DNA of 64,000 nucleotides, taken from contig NC_068576.1 in NCBI RefSeq assembly GCF_025698545.1, forward strand, positions 565,501-629,500, in the 5' to 3' direction. Below are positions 12,001-24,373 of the stretch, piece after piece; the first letter of the stretch is position 1, and each line of letters starts with the position of its first letter. Source of the stretch: Gossypium raimondii. Taxonomy: Eukaryota > Streptophyta > Magnoliopsida > Malvales > Malvaceae. Below the pieces are notes generated by a model, which made no database searches, was not told where the DNA came from, and worked only from the letters and a program-made list of their open reading frames with translations. Made by a program: the position numbers and the translations under genes.

Positions 12001-13620
12001 AAGCTTGAGACGGCTTAGTAAGTACTACAAAAATTTAAATCTTATTTCTAAAATATAATAATATTAACTACAAACACATGAATAAGTTTATTTCATTCTA
12101 TATATTAGTCCAAATAAACAATTTTTATCAACTTGTAGCTTTTAAACCACTTACCCCATTCATTATTAACCACACTTACCGGATGTCTCATTCCTCTTTC
12201 TTAGCCCATTGTAGACTAAACAGAACACTTAAGATATTTGAAACAGATACAGTGGGCACCGAAGTGCGTTAATAGAGTAGAACGACATGAATATGCTTAT
12301 CAGAACATAACAACACTGTAATGCTTAAATAGAACAGAGAATGCGCATCAATATCTCAATAGTTCTTATCTCATCTACATGGGCTTTAACAAAATCAATT
12401 CAACTTTTCACATATTATAATTTAGTCCTTGAAGTCATAAATTTCAAAGAACATATAACTTTACTACACATTTCACATTCACAATATATATTTTAACAAA
12501 TACTTCATTTATTTTCCTTTTGTCTTCATTTATGTCCTTATGATAAATTCTATTTTCTTTAAAATTTAGTCCTTTCTATTATAACAACAAATTTATAACT
12601 AATTAACTAAATAAAATACTTTTAAATCTAAAAGAAATAAGATAAAACCCTTGAAGTACTTACAACCAAGCCTTGAATGGAGTACTTTCTTCTCTTTTAC
12701 TCTTTTGCTAATCCTTTTCCTTTGCCTTCAATTTGATCTTCTCATTTCTTATTTTTTCTTCATTTCATATCAAATCACATAACATCTACTTGTTAAAATC
12801 ATAATCAAATAACATATTTATTCTTATCTAATGAAACTAACATGAATTTCATGAAGAACTTATCATCCTTTACCTTAATCTCTTGAACTCACAATCTAGT
12901 CCTTATTTTCTTTCACTTTCAATACAAATGTTGGTTCTCTTTTCATGAAACTAAGATGACTACTAGATTCCTCTATTGATTTTACTAAGGAAACATGAAA
13001 TAAATGGAAGGAATGGAGCTTGGAAAGGCTTAAAAATGGTGGAAAAACCTAATAGTAATAAAAGTAAAAGTTGCGTTAGATGGTTTTGGTGAGTGATGTG
13101 AAGCACATACAAAAGATGAAAGATCCTTCTTATCTTTTCTACATTTTTCTACTAAAATATCTCTTAATTAAATAACAAATTTAATATTTTTGCAAATTAG
13201 TCCACCAATCCCATTTCAACACAATTTCATCCTTAATCATTAAGCTTTTTCATAATTATCTATTTTAAGTAATTATTATTTAACCCTTCAACTTTCTCTA
13301 CAATACCATGCATGATTCATGCTTTATTTTGGTAAATTTTCACTTTTAGTCTTTCCTCCTTTTTCCTCCAATTCAATATAATAATCTCAAGCTTTTGATT
13401 TTCCTATTTCTGCTCTATCACTTTCCATTCTCCTACAATTAAGTCATTACCTTGAATTAGTTTTTCTCATCTTGAAAATATTTCTAATTTTCTAGTAGCT
13501 CTAACTATCTTCTATATTATTGCTCTAAAGTTCCTATTAGATCTATTTTCTAAAATTCTCTAATATTCCTAACTCGACCAGTTACTGTACCAAGCTCACT
13601 TTTCATTGAGGATGTCACAG
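9076..13620. mobile_element. Nested LTR remains: outer gypsy-type LTR interrupted by another LTR
   Basis: An LTR-like start (ATAACACCCCTCACTCACC, ~9076) and a plausible LTR end (GAGGATGTCACAG, ~13618) bracket the region. The stretch 10150-11897 appears to be a separate insertion (listed separately). No coding domain was seen in 4.5 kb. These are old, broken copies; boundaries are approximate. Confidence 0.4.
10150..11897 (-). mobile_element. LTR fragment of a TGTTGGGAAATG-type retrotransposon (fossil)
   Basis: On the minus strand it starts TGTTGGGAAATGTGCC at 11897 and runs toward 10150. Part of it (10370-10620) is clearly similar, in reverse orientation, to 34180-34690, including the shared 'ACTCCTACTGAGACTCTA' stretch and the AT-rich tract beside it. 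It looks like a solo or partial LTR inside the outer element. No coding domain seen. Confidence 0.5.
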
Positions 13621-15812
13621 GAATGGTGATTTAATCTTGTTTATAGTGTTCTATAATATGTGAAGATGATATGGCATTATTTTGGATCAAATTAGGTGTG
13701 TTTTGGGGTCATTTTTGGGTCATGACAAACTTCTACTGGTATAAGTGGTTAGATGTATCGATACAAGTAAGTCAATAGCCTAAAATGAATAGTAGCACCA
13801 AGAAGTATTAGCACAAGTACCCCATGTACCGATAAAACTAGATCAGATAGAGGTCCTTCCCTTGTTTTGACCCTCGAAGACCCAACTTGGTCCAGCTCAT
13901 CCCCGAATACTTAGAACTCGATTAAAAATGTTTTAAAAGTTTTTAATTTGACTTGAACTTGAACTTGATTTTAATCTATACGAATGTTTTGTAAATTTTG
14001 ATAAAAGCAATATACCACATTGATGTTCAATGGGAACAAATTCTATTTATTTTAATTAATATCCTTGAACTTGTTTTCATGAAATTATAAAGTGTTTGAT
14101 TGTTTAAACTTGTCTAGATTTGAATTAACTAGTTTGTAAAATATGACAAGTGCTTGATGTTTGAGTTGAATTTAAAAGAAAGGTTAATATTAGTTGTTCC
14201 GGCAACGAATGCGGTGCTTCTAATTCGAACCTGACGATCGGGTCATGTGTGAGATACTACAATTATTTCATTTAAATAATTATTTTTAAGAAAAAATTAG
14301 CTTATTGAATTTTCCTAAATTAAAAAATAATTATAAAAAATAATAATATATTAAAATATTATAAAAAAAGTATGCAATATGAATATCGTAACATTTGTAC
14401 AAATATATAAATATTTTGATGATATAAAATATTAAATACATATATTAGAATTAAATAAAATCACATTTTGAAGTTTATGTTTTTATATGGTTAAAATTTC
14501 CTCTAACTCCTTTCATTTTTGCACATTTAGAATTTAGTTTCTTTTTTTTTACTTTCAAATTAAAAAATACAAGTTTAATATTTAATACCATTAAAATTTC
14601 TAACCATAAAATCTAAAAATAGATTTAAAATTAACAATTAGACTTTAATCTTAAATTTTAAAAATAGAGGAATTCTTAATGAATATAAACTGAATACAAA
14701 GAAACTTAAAATAAATAAATGAACATAGATATAAACTCGTTTGTTCAAGTTCAGTTCATTTAAAGTCTTATATAAATGAAAAAAAAAATCTATTGTCATC
14801 TTTCTTAAAGTCCTAATTAAATGAAAAAGATCTATCATCATCTTTCTCATCTAATGGTTTAAAGAGATCTATCATCATCTTCACGGTTTAGCATTGAGAG
14901 GGTTTATCCCAATGTAGTCGGTTCTACATTGGTGTCGACCGTTTAGAATGATGCAAACCGTTTTAACAATAAATATTGGTAGAACCAACGCCCTATTCCG
15001 TACAGCTTGAAGATTCAATCCATGCTAATGACACCAACCTGTTTCAACTAATTTCGATTGAATTGTCTGGTGAATGAATAACATTAAAAAAGTATAAAAC
15101 TTCTAATTTTTTACCGTTATAGTAATAAATAATAACAAAAATTATTGTCTGATGCAAAAAAATTTTATATTTAAAATTTATTTAATATCACCCATTTAAT
15201 ATTTGTAAATATTTTTATATACATATATTAAATATATTTTTCTTAAAATATTGATAAATCTGAAATAATACATTGAAATAAATTAATATCAATAAACAAA
15301 TTTTAATAAAAAATGGTGCAATCTACTGATACAGTACTAACTACCGCCAAACAAAAACATTTCAATGGCGCCACTTTCTCCGCCATGTTTCTTCCAGCCG
15401 ACTCTCTTCTTCTGCTTCCATGATCGGAGCTTCTTCGGCTTCGTCTTTGTAAGTTTATCAACCTCATTGACGCTCTGGTTTGAACTCTCATCTCTTAGGT
15501 ACTTTCTTCTTCAATTTTCTTTAAAAAAAAAAATCTTTTTAAATCCTTCCGATTTTATCAACCTTTCTAAATTTCTAGGTGATCGGAAAATCTAATCAGC
15601 TACAATCGATTCTAAAATCTAATAATATCTTAATGTTGTGAAATGAAAATTTGGCATCAATGTATCTACGGCGTGATCTATATCACTCTAAATTGAAAAT
15701 CAAGTTGGTCTGTATAACAGTTCTAGTCAAGGGAGAAGAGGATTGAATTTGGCATCTCATTGGGGCAACAGCAAATAGGCTTTATATCTGAAAAAATGTT
15801 GAGCATTCATCT
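13621..15812. other. Intergenic, repeat-derived, AT-rich
   Basis: No supported gene. Around 14190-14260 there is another LTR-like GC-rich patch. A 17-bp word AGATCTATCATCATCTT occurs twice (14828-14844 and 14865-14881). Close to the tRNA, 15365-15457 reads like a short first exon (ATGGCGCCACTTTC...) ending in a GTAAGT donor-like site, but no continuation was found. Confidence 0.4.
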
Positions 15813-15817
15813 GCGGG

Positions 15818-15860
<43 letters not shown>

Positions 15861-15885
15861 ACGTGTTCGATCCACGTTCACCGCA
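15813..15885 (+). tRNA. trnF-GAA: tRNA-Phe (GAA)
   Basis: A complete 73-nt cloverleaf: acceptor GCGGGGA pairs with TCACCGC, giving G-U/mismatch-tolerant pairing of the eukaryotic type. The D-stem is GCTC/GAGC, the anticodon stem TCAGA/TCTGA with loop CTGAAGA (anticodon GAA at 15846-15848), and the T-arm ACGTG-TTCGATC-CACGT. Both internal pol III boxes are present (A box in TAGCTCAGTTGGGAGAGC, B box GTTCGATCC). A five-T run at 15886-15890 follows at once as terminator. No intron. CCA is not encoded, as expected for a nuclear gene. Confidence 0.96.
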
Positions 15886-16513
15886 TTTTTATTTGTTGGT
15901 GATTCATTGAGTCAATTGGGATTTGGGCAAGTTTAAATCTGGAGTTTTTTTGAAAACAAATATTTAATTGATTAGTTATGATGGATTATTTATTTATGTT
16001 AAATTATAGAATACAAATTTAAAGGAGGTTTTGAAATTGAGAATCTCTATTTTTTGAATTTAAAAATAACATTCCCTAGTACACTGATGACATGCATCAC
16101 CATTCTTCACAAGATTGATGAGGGTGGGGTGCATTTGGTTGTGGATTAAATATTTGTCTCTTGATTATCGATAGAAGGACCCATATTATTTGATTGATAA
16201 ATGCATCATGGAGAATTATGTCTCTATTGTTTTAAAATCCTTTTCTTTTTTCAAAGGGGATTGTTGGATAATGTGAGAACTCATCATCACCATTGAATCT
16301 ATTCATATCCCTCCAAGTTAAGTACTTAGGTTGTGCCATGGTGCATGGAGTGTTTCCCAAGTAATATTGTTTAATTTGACTAGGCGTTCATGTTCCTTAA
16401 TGCTAAATATATTTATTTAATGTTGAAGATACAATTCAAATGAATGTCAAATAAACTCACATACAGAGAAAGGGACTTTAAAACAACAAATAATGCAGAA
16501 CACAATTTGGACT
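15886..16513. other. Intergenic between tRNA-Phe and lipid-transfer gene 1
   Basis: AT-rich with no open frame of note. The right end should contain the 3' UTR of the minus-strand lipid-transfer gene. Confidence 0.4.
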
Positions 16514-18031
16514 TTAATTGAACTTGAAAATTGTGGTACCAATCAATAGTGTGAATGCCAATGGAAGGGAAACGTAAGATGGAGTAGATGCCGATGGCTG
16601 TAATACTGGTCTAATCCCAGGATTCATTGTGGCCGAGGGAGCTTCTGGTGGCGATGCAGGTGCTAGGTCCAGGGGAGTATCAGATTCTGGTGTTGAAGCT
16701 TCGGAAGCTGTGATGAAACAACAATATTTTCCTTTTAAGAAAAATAAATTCCTTGTTTCATAAAATGTGGGATTATGGTAATGAAAATACTGTGATTAGA
16801 GATTCACCTCCTGGACTTAAGGGAGATGCGGCTGCTGGTGCCAAAGTTGGTGGAAGTAGAAAGGGAACAGGGCCTGCCAAAAATGTTATTCGGATTAGTT
16901 TATGTTAATGTAAACAATGAATACATGATTGATTAGAGGTGAAAGCATTCCTTGTTAATACACTTCACAATATTGTTTAACCTTATGTGTTACACTCCTC
17001 CGGGTGGCTAAGTCCCCAAGCAGTACGAATAGACCACCAAGCATTTCTTTACAAAAAATACCCATGAGTAGTACATGCAAATCCTTAGAGGAACTCTTCG
17101 TAAGAATCCTTTGCCTTATAACTTGTTTAACAAGCGGAACCCATTCATTAACCGTCACATTAAATCTTAACTATTACGATCTTTTATTTGAGATGACTAC
17201 TTTATCTAAGCCTATGACACTAGACCATTTGACTACTTTCCCTTGACTCACCAATAGTGACCCGACATATGGCGTCTCGAGACAAGGGACGGCATGTATG
17301 TAAGACTCAGGGCCTAAGGTCAAAGCCAAGCAACCTACATCTCCTCTCTTACTACCTAACTCCAAGCACTATCTTCCCCTCCCTATCTCCTACTCTGACC
17401 ACCCTACTAGACAGCTCTCCGCCCTGTCCTACACAGGGTGAACCACTCATCTTAGTCACCTATCAACATCCTCGTTTGATGCATATTTAAAAAGGGGTAT
17501 TAGAACATGATCCTGTAAATATGTAGAAGAAAACTTCAAAAACGTTACCTGGAGCTGGTAGAGGAGTGCCAGAAGCTGCAAAATGCAAGAAATGAGGTGT
17601 TAGAGAGTCACTGATCTCATTGAAAACTGAAGGATTTTATATGAGGCAGACTAATTAGTCGAAGTTATAATATAAAACCAAGAGAAATCAAGCTCTGCAC
17701 CTTTACACTGCACTGGTACACCACCCATGTTACAAGCTCGAGGCAGACTAAGTGCCAGGGTTCTATTTATGGGCAATTGAAAAGGTACACTAGCAGTAAT
17801 AATAAGACAAGCACAATCCATGCTAGTGCTCATAAGCGACTTCAATGAACCACAACAGCCTTGTGTTGGTGATGATGAGCCATTCCCACTGCTCCCAGTA
17901 ATAAAATTTAAGCATGGGGTGAAGCTGGAGATCATTGAGGCAGTGCAGGCTGTAGAAATCTGTCCATTAACCGAAACCATCGAAAGGGTTGATAGTATTG
18001 CAATGAGGTGAAGAACCTTGAAACCTTCCAT
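16514..18031 (-). CDS. GPI-anchored non-specific lipid-transfer protein (LTPG), paralog 1
   Basis: Four exons: 18031-17701, 17575-17549, 16873-16808 and 16707-16514, joining to 618 nt (205 aa). A signal peptide (about residues 1-23, ending VNG) leads into an eight-cysteine 2S-albumin/LTP fold: C, C in FTPCLNFI, CC, CAC, then C and C near RAC and VQC. A Pro/Ala/Ser-rich linker follows, then a hydrophobic C-terminal tail (LPLAFTLLIGTTIF) of the GPI-signal type. LTPGs sit on the outer plasma membrane and help export cuticular lipids. The second intron (17548-16874) is large compared with the paralogs and contains a GC-richer stretch that looks inserted. TATA at about 18099-18092 on the minus strand. 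Confidence 0.9.
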
Positions 18032-19079
18032 GACTTTCTCAGTGATTTTGAAAGAGCTTGGAGTAATGGTAAAGCCATGGAATTAGGAAAGATTTATAGT
18101 TTGAACCTTTGAGAAGGTTCAAGCAGAAAACAGGCAGTTTTGAAGTGGGTTTTGGAGTTCAACTACTTTAAACTAATTTCATCAATGAAGTAATAATTTT
18201 TTTTATGATATGATGAAACCAAAGGCAGCTCATGGTAGGTAGTTTTACGTGTTAGTTGTAACTCTTGGATTTTTTCCATTATATTTTTCCTCTTTTTATT
18301 ATTTTTTAATTATGTTCATCAACAACTCGGTTCATTTTGGCTGCCATAGCAGCCCTTTCTTCCTACTATCACATAAAACAAGGGTAGGCATGTTATCGTC
18401 ACCAATGGTCAAGCAGTATATGGTCCATTTGAAATGCTTTTTGTTTTAATGGTAAGTAGTATACAAGTAAACCATAACCATCTCCCACAATCTTACCAAG
18501 GTTTTATGAATTAATTTTGAAATTAAAAAAATACATGCAACAAAAATAATAAAATTATAACAAACTTGAATTTAAAAGAAAAATTTTAACAGGATTAACA
18601 GCTGAACTCATATTTTTTAAAATTACAAATGTACGAAAAGTAGAGGAATTTAAAACACTTTTTAACCTATGAATTATAACCATGGTTATGGTTTATTTTT
18701 GAATTCTAGTACCTTTTGTTATAGTGATAATTGGTGTATTTGTAATGATCCTGCTTTATTTATGATAATCTTTATTTTAGTAAAAAAGGATGCCAACCTA
18801 GTTTAATTCCATTTGAGTTGAGTTCATTGTAGCTATAGACGGTTTTAGAAAGAAAATAGGAAAAATAGATTGGTTAATTGGTTATGCTTCTGAATAATTA
18901 GTAAGAGTTGGTCATCTGAATATACCAAATCCGTTTGTTATTTTCCTCACTTTATTATATAACCCCAGTGGTTTGTTTTGTTCACTCAAGAAGTAAACCC
19001 CAAGTCTCCAAATCCAATCAAACAATTTGACTTTTGATCGCCAGTGTCTATACGCAGACAAAAGTTGTAACACCAAGCA
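18032..19079. promoter_or_regulatory. Shared intergenic promoter region of divergent LTPG genes 1 and 2
   Basis: The two start codons lie 1.05 kb apart, pointing away from each other. A TATA-like box (ACTATAAATC) serves gene 1 at 18100-18091 on the minus strand. Gene 2 has TTATTATATAA at about 18952-18962, ahead of a ~90-nt leader. The middle is AT-rich and without genes. Confidence 0.55.
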
Positions 19080-19797
19080 ATGGCTTCAATAGGACTTCAA
19101 ATGTGTCTAACTCTAGCCCTGATGGGAATGCTATGGGCAGGAGCCAATGCTCAAAGCTGCACTCCAGCACTCACCAACTTAACCCCATGCCTTAACTACA
19201 TTACTGGAAATACGTCCACCCCATCACCTGCTTGCTGCTCGCAGCTGAAGACGGTCGTTCAATCATCTCCGCAATGTGTTTGCTCCGTGCTCAGCATCGG
19301 GGCTTCATTGGGGATTACTATAAACCAAACCCTTGCTCTAAAACTCCCTGGTTCTTGTCAGGTTCAAACTCCATCACTTAGCCAGTGTAATGGTAAGCTC
19401 TTCATTAACTTTTGGTTTATGCTTATACGATTACAATACCAACTATATAAATTTTCCCAGGTGGAAAATCTGGAACACCTTCAACTGCACCAGCAGCATC
19501 TCCTTCTGGTTCACCATCTGAGGGTGCCAGTGCCATTACACCATCAGCATCAGACATTCCTTCAGGTACACACATTTGTACTGTTCTGGTCATCAAACTA
19601 TACCAAGAAAACAAAAGTTCATATATTATGACATGATTAAGGGACATGTTTTCATGTTATGGCTTCATAAATATGTAGGAACAGGATCTAAGTCGGTCCC
19701 ATCGATCGACGTGGGATCGTCCGATGCAAGCATAGCAAAAGCCTCCCTTCATTCAGTTATCTGCCTTATCTTCATTGCAACCGTGGCCAAATTCTGA
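19080..19797 (+). CDS. GPI-anchored non-specific lipid-transfer protein (LTPG), paralog 2
   Basis: Three exons: 19080-19392, 19461-19565 and 19679-19797, joining to 537 nt (178 aa). A signal peptide (MASIGLQMCLTLALMG..., ending in ANA) is followed by the eight-cysteine domain: SCTPAL, LTPCLNYI, CC, CVC, and two more cysteines (GSC, SQC). Ser/Pro/Thr-rich linker, then a hydrophobic end (SVICLIFIATVAKF) expected to be swapped for a GPI anchor. The first intron falls one base after the codon for the Asn that follows the last cysteine; gene 3 has its first intron at the same point and the same three-exon layout, so 2 and 3 look like closer sisters than either is to gene 1. Confidence 0.9.
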
Positions 19798-20089
19798 GTT
19801 ATAGAGTTGATTGATGATTGATGTTTTTTTGGGGGGTATGATTATTGTTTTCCAATAAGAAGAGTGTTGCTGCACTACATTGCTTGAATTTGTTTAATCA
19901 ATAAGAATCAATGGAAGGACTCTCCCAGTCTCAGTTTCCTTAATTGTTTCTTGCAAAATATTAGCTTAACTAATCCAAATCAAGTATGGAAGAAGAAAAG
20001 CTCTCATCTAACTCAACAGCCAAAACAAAAATAATTACTTTAGTTAAACCATACAATGACAATGTTAATGGAGCAGGTGTACGGACATT
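19798..20089. other. 3' flank of LTPG 2
   Basis: Contains the probable 3' UTR, with an AATAAGAA-type signal about 100-110 bases after the stop codon. No other feature seen. Confidence 0.4.
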
Positions 20090-21235
20090 TGTTGAAAGTT
20101 GATCAACCATGCAGCACTACGGATAGTTCAAAGTGTAAGCCAAAGTGATGGACTATCCAAAGTGCAAGCTAAAATGGCACTCAGTCTAAGTGCAAGCTAA
20201 AGTGACGAACAGTAAGCCAAAAAGGTGAACTATTAGCTAGCGAACTATTTGACAGACTGTCCAAATATAAATAGACTCGCGAACACACAAGACGCGAGTT
20301 ATCTTGACACACGAACTACGATGCTGCGAACTATCCTAAAATTTTTAATACAAGCTAATAAGTTGTCAATTTGTTTAGAAAAGTTGTTAGATTATTTTAT
20401 TTATCTTTAATTTAATAGGTTAATGTAATCGATGCTGATTAAACAGAAATCAACCAATGAGCGAATTCATGTATCTAGACTTGTCAATTTGCAGTTGATA
20501 ATTTTTCTTATTTAAAGTTGTACTTTGTAAGCAAAAAGAAGTAGACAAATGAAATAGCAAGTCAGATTTGATTGTTAAATTTATTCCTTGTTTTCTTTTC
20601 TTCCTCAGTAAAAAAACAAAACCAACAATTGATATTTAGAGTCAATCATCTTTGAGGGCTTTTTTAAAAAGAAGAAGAAGAAGAAACAACCTCTGTTTAC
20701 TTGTTTTTTGTAAAAGTGTCTTCAGCTAGCTTTACACCTCCTCCACCACCATCTTTTAACGATGAAAACTATCATATTTGGGTAGTCAAAATGAAGATCT
20801 ACCTACAAGCTTATGATTTATGAGAGATTGTGAATGCGGATGTAGAGCCATCATCGTTGAGAACTAATCCAACGATAGCACAAATTAGGCAGCATAGTGA
20901 TGATCATGCTAAGAAATTTAAGGTGATGTCATGTCTTTAAAATGATGTTTTTGATGTAATTTTCACTAGAATTATGACCTGTGAGACTCCAAAGCAAGCT
21001 TGGGATAAACTAAATGAAGAGTTTCAAAGTACAGACAAGACAAGTTGGCAGCAAATTATCAACTTGAGGAAGGATTTTGAGAACCTAAAAATGAAGGAGT
21101 CTGAAACTGCCAAACAATATTCTAACAGAATCATGGCCGTTGTTGATACATGCACGAATGGAGTGAAATTGAATAAATTCCATTCACCAAAGCTGTCAAT
21201 TTTCAAGTTTGGGAAATCAGTAAAATTGTGACGAC
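20090..21235 (+). mobile_element. Ty1/copia remnant: LTR plus gag part (fossil)
   Basis: An LTR-like segment (about 20090-20627, TGTTG...CAACA, TATA-like box near 20265) is followed by a primer-site-like sequence and then a gag region. The gag part shows NYHIWVVKMKIYLQAYDL, typical of copia gag, and WDKLNEEFQSTDKT near 21000. The copy is old and broken, with only the left part of an element recognised. Confidence 0.7.
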
Positions 21236-22837
21236 TTTTTGGATGGGATCCAAACATTTCTGGGTTGAGATGTCCCATGGAATTCGAAGATCTATATCTT
21301 AGCTTTGAAATACACTTTGAATCACTCGATTTCGAGTTCGGGAGCTCAAGTTATGATCGTTTTAATAAAGACTGCGCAAACAGAATTTCTAGACGTGATT
21401 ATGACGAGATTTTTTATTATTTTATTATATAGGAGTCCAATATTGTATTGATTAGCTCTTATTATTTTATTATTTAATTATTCTAAATTTTAACAATTAT
21501 TAAGTAGTTTAAGTTATTTAGGAGTTTTATGTCAACAAGAAAGTTTAGTTTAAAACTACTTCTTATTTAGATTAATTAGAGTTCTAGTACACTTAAAAGT
21601 TTTATTTAGCTAGCCCATATATAGGCCTTTGTATTGGACACAAATCATTATTATTTAACTTCTCTTTTGAGTTAATAAATTATTTTGAGTTTTCTTTTCA
21701 AGAATTTGTCTTAAGTTTCTTTTAGAAGAGTTTTAACAATCGTAAGATTAATTACTATAGCAATGAGATTAAAATCAATTATGTGATATGTGTTTGGATT
21801 CAACCGCAATGATGGCACGATGAGATAAATTATAATGAGAGGAACAAATTGACCATTGAAAACATTAGAATAATGTTTGTATGTAATGGAATTTATAACA
21901 TATTTGAAAATTTAATAAATAATTAAAATATTAAAATTACTAAAATATATGTACATTATTCATATATTTATTTAAATATGTTGATTAATTAATATATAAT
22001 TATATGACTTTTATTATATTAAAGGAAATAAAATATTAAAAAATTATTCAAAATATTAAAAATTAAAATAATTAAAAATTTTAGTTGTAAAAATAAAATA
22101 CATTTTGAATTTGATAACATGATAATGTATTAAACTAATAAGTTTATTTGAAAATTTTAAATAAAAAATAAATGCAAATATTTAGGTGCTATTTGATAAA
22201 CTGAAAAATAAATGTTAAAAATTAAGTATTGAAAATTTAAGTAATGAATTTAAGTTTTAAAATTTGTTTGATATATTACTTAAAATTAATTAGACTGTAT
22301 GATAAATATATATTTTAAATTATAAAAAATATATTCTACTCTTAAATTTTAAATATTTCACTTTATTTTAAACAAAAAATCAAATTTTAAACGTAAAATT
22401 TTTATAAGATAATATAATATTAAAATAAATAAATAAAATTAAAAATATTCTTCATTAAGTGATAAATAACTTTTGTCTACTTATTATTTTCCATTTTTTA
22501 TTTAAATTTTTATCAAATTGTTTTAATTTTAAATTATCAAACTTAAAAATTCACCGTATTGGAGGTTATTTGAAATCCCAAGGAGTTCATTTTAAATTAA
22601 TTATAAAATTTAATTAGAATATATAAATTATATTTTAAATAATTAAATATAACCATTAAATATTTGTAATTAGATATTAACATTTGTATTATTTTTAGAA
22701 ATATTTTTATTTTTAATTAATAATTTTAACACATTTATAATTAAGCACTAAGAAAAAAAAAGAAAAATACTATATTGTTGAAGGGTGAAAAGTAATTAAG
22801 CATTAAAAATGCTTTTGGTAGAAAAAAAGTGATCTAA
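21236..22837. other. Very AT-rich repeat-derived intergenic DNA
   Basis: 21240-21720 has LTR-like character (TATA-like ATATATAGGCC near 21618). 21900-22780 is extremely AT-rich, with no open frame and no recognised family. Nothing gene-like seen. Confidence 0.35.
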
Positions 22838-23030
22838 TGTTTGTATGTAAGGAATTTATAACATATTCGATTTCAAATATGTTTGTATGCAATGGAATAT
22901 GTTTGTATGTAATGGAATTTATAACATACAAATATGTTTGTATGTAATGGAATTTATTTGAAAATCAATTAAGCATTAGAATAATGTTTGTATGTAATGG
23001 AATTTACAACATATTCGATTTCAAGTGATC
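22838..23030. repeat. Cluster of short direct repeats (ATGTTTGTATGTAATGGAAT)
   Basis: The word 'TGTTTGTATGTAATGGAATT' or close variants occurs five times in 190 bp, several followed by TATAACATAT. One further copy lies about 1 kb upstream at 21871-21895. Spacing is irregular, so this is a scrambled tandem array rather than a clean satellite. Confidence 0.7.
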
Positions 23031-23617
23031 TATTGGATCGATTTAATCAATTGGATTAATCAATCTGATGGGTTTTTTTTTTGTTATTTAACTTTTTCAG
23101 AAGTGTAAAATTTACATTCATCTAAGAAGAAGAAGCTTTTAAATATGAGTCACATAAAAACCATGAGTTTTTTCTTCTATTTGATACGTTGGATAATTGG
23201 GGAATGAGATTGAGGATTAAGGGATGATCTTAACAAGGTGTCAATTGGCACTCTTCTTAACATTTCCTTTACAAGTGATATGGTTTTGAAGACCTGGAAA
23301 GTGGAAAATTTGTTAACGTCAACCATTCTGGCCAACTGATTCAGGACTTGGGCTACCATTATTTCCCCTTTTGTTTAAGAAACTAAAGCTTAGCTGTTTA
23401 AGTAGCAGTGTAAATATATTATTAGTCTAAAGACTTGCCATGTAAGTATGGTTGAGATTCTTAAAACTGTTAAACCAAATCACCCCTATTTAGAAAAAGT
23501 TGGCCACCCGAAATGCAACTAATAGTATGATCTTTTGCCATGAAAGGCGCTATATATGTGCTACCGTTCCCTTTTGGGAAGACACAAACATCTCCTTGCT
23601 ACATACTGAACCTCCAA
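23031..23617. promoter_or_regulatory. Upstream region of LTPG 3
   Basis: A TATA box (CTATATATG, about 23550-23558) lies some 60 bases ahead of the chosen ATG at 23618, leaving a leader of about 35 nt. This argues against starting translation at the upstream in-frame ATG (23540), which lies before the TATA box. Nothing else recognised. Confidence 0.55.
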
Positions 23618-24373
23618 ATGGCTTTAGAAAATGTCAAGTTGGGTCTTGCCCTGGTTTTTGTGACCATGCTTTGTGGTTATAAAGCCATGGCTCAGTCAGG
23701 TTGTACCAGCGTGCTCTTGGGTTTAGCCCCGTGTTTAAACTACATTACGTCGAACTCGACGACGACCCCATCATCGACTTGCTGCTCTCAGCTTTCGAGC
23801 GTAGTTCAATCGCAGCCTCAGTGTCTTTGCTCGGTGCTCAATGGTGGGGGATCATCGCTTGGTGTTACCATCAACCAGACTCGAGCTCTGTCACTCCCTG
23901 GTGCTTGCAATGTGCAAACACCACCAGTTAGCAGGTGTAACGGTAAGGTCAAGTTTAACATAAAGTATTCCCGAAGAAAGATAACATAAAATATCTTTGA
24001 CATAAGTAAATTTTGATTGTTTAGCAGCTGCCAACGGTCCAGCATCTCCCCCTGTGAGCTCTGCAGTAAGTCCTTCAGCTGATAGTTCCGATGACACGCC
24101 TGACACATCGGTTACATCATCGATGCCGAGCATTCCTTCAGGTAGACAGAACTTAAAGCTTGTCACACTTTATTTATCTGCTTAATCTCTATGCTTTGGT
24201 GGTAATGGTATATATCCTATGAACACATGAAAAAATATGCAGGAACTGGGTCTAAAACAGTCCCTACAACAGAAGGCAGCATATCAAATGGAAGTATCAT
24301 GGAAAAGCAGCTTGCTCTTACTCTCTTCACTCTGTTCATTGCTTCATACGTATCGATTATCGCCTTATATTAA
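23618..24373 (+). CDS. GPI-anchored non-specific lipid-transfer protein (LTPG), paralog 3
   Basis: Three exons: 23618-23942, 24028-24141 and 24243-24373, joining to 570 nt (189 aa). Start MALENVKLGLALVFVTMLCG gives a clean signal peptide ending near AMA. The eight-cysteine core follows (GCTSVL, LAPCLNYI, CC, CLC, GAC, SRC), then an SPP/Ser-rich linker and a hydrophobic GPI-type tail (ALTLFTLFIASYVSIIALY). Intron 1 ends in a TAGCAG tandem acceptor, so an isoform with one extra alanine (exon 2 from 24025) is possible. Same intron phases as paralog 2. Confidence 0.9.

Noticed and set aside
15365-15595. 76-codon plus-strand frame upstream of tRNA-Phe
   Set aside because: Hydrophobic low-complexity composition, no family match, no second exon found.
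23177-23359. 60-codon minus-strand frame
   Set aside because: Protein-like but no family recognised and no splice context; may be a relic, not supportable.
23540-23617. Upstream ATG extending LTPG 3 by 26 residues
   Set aside because: It lies before the TATA box and would bury the signal peptide; 23618 is the better start.
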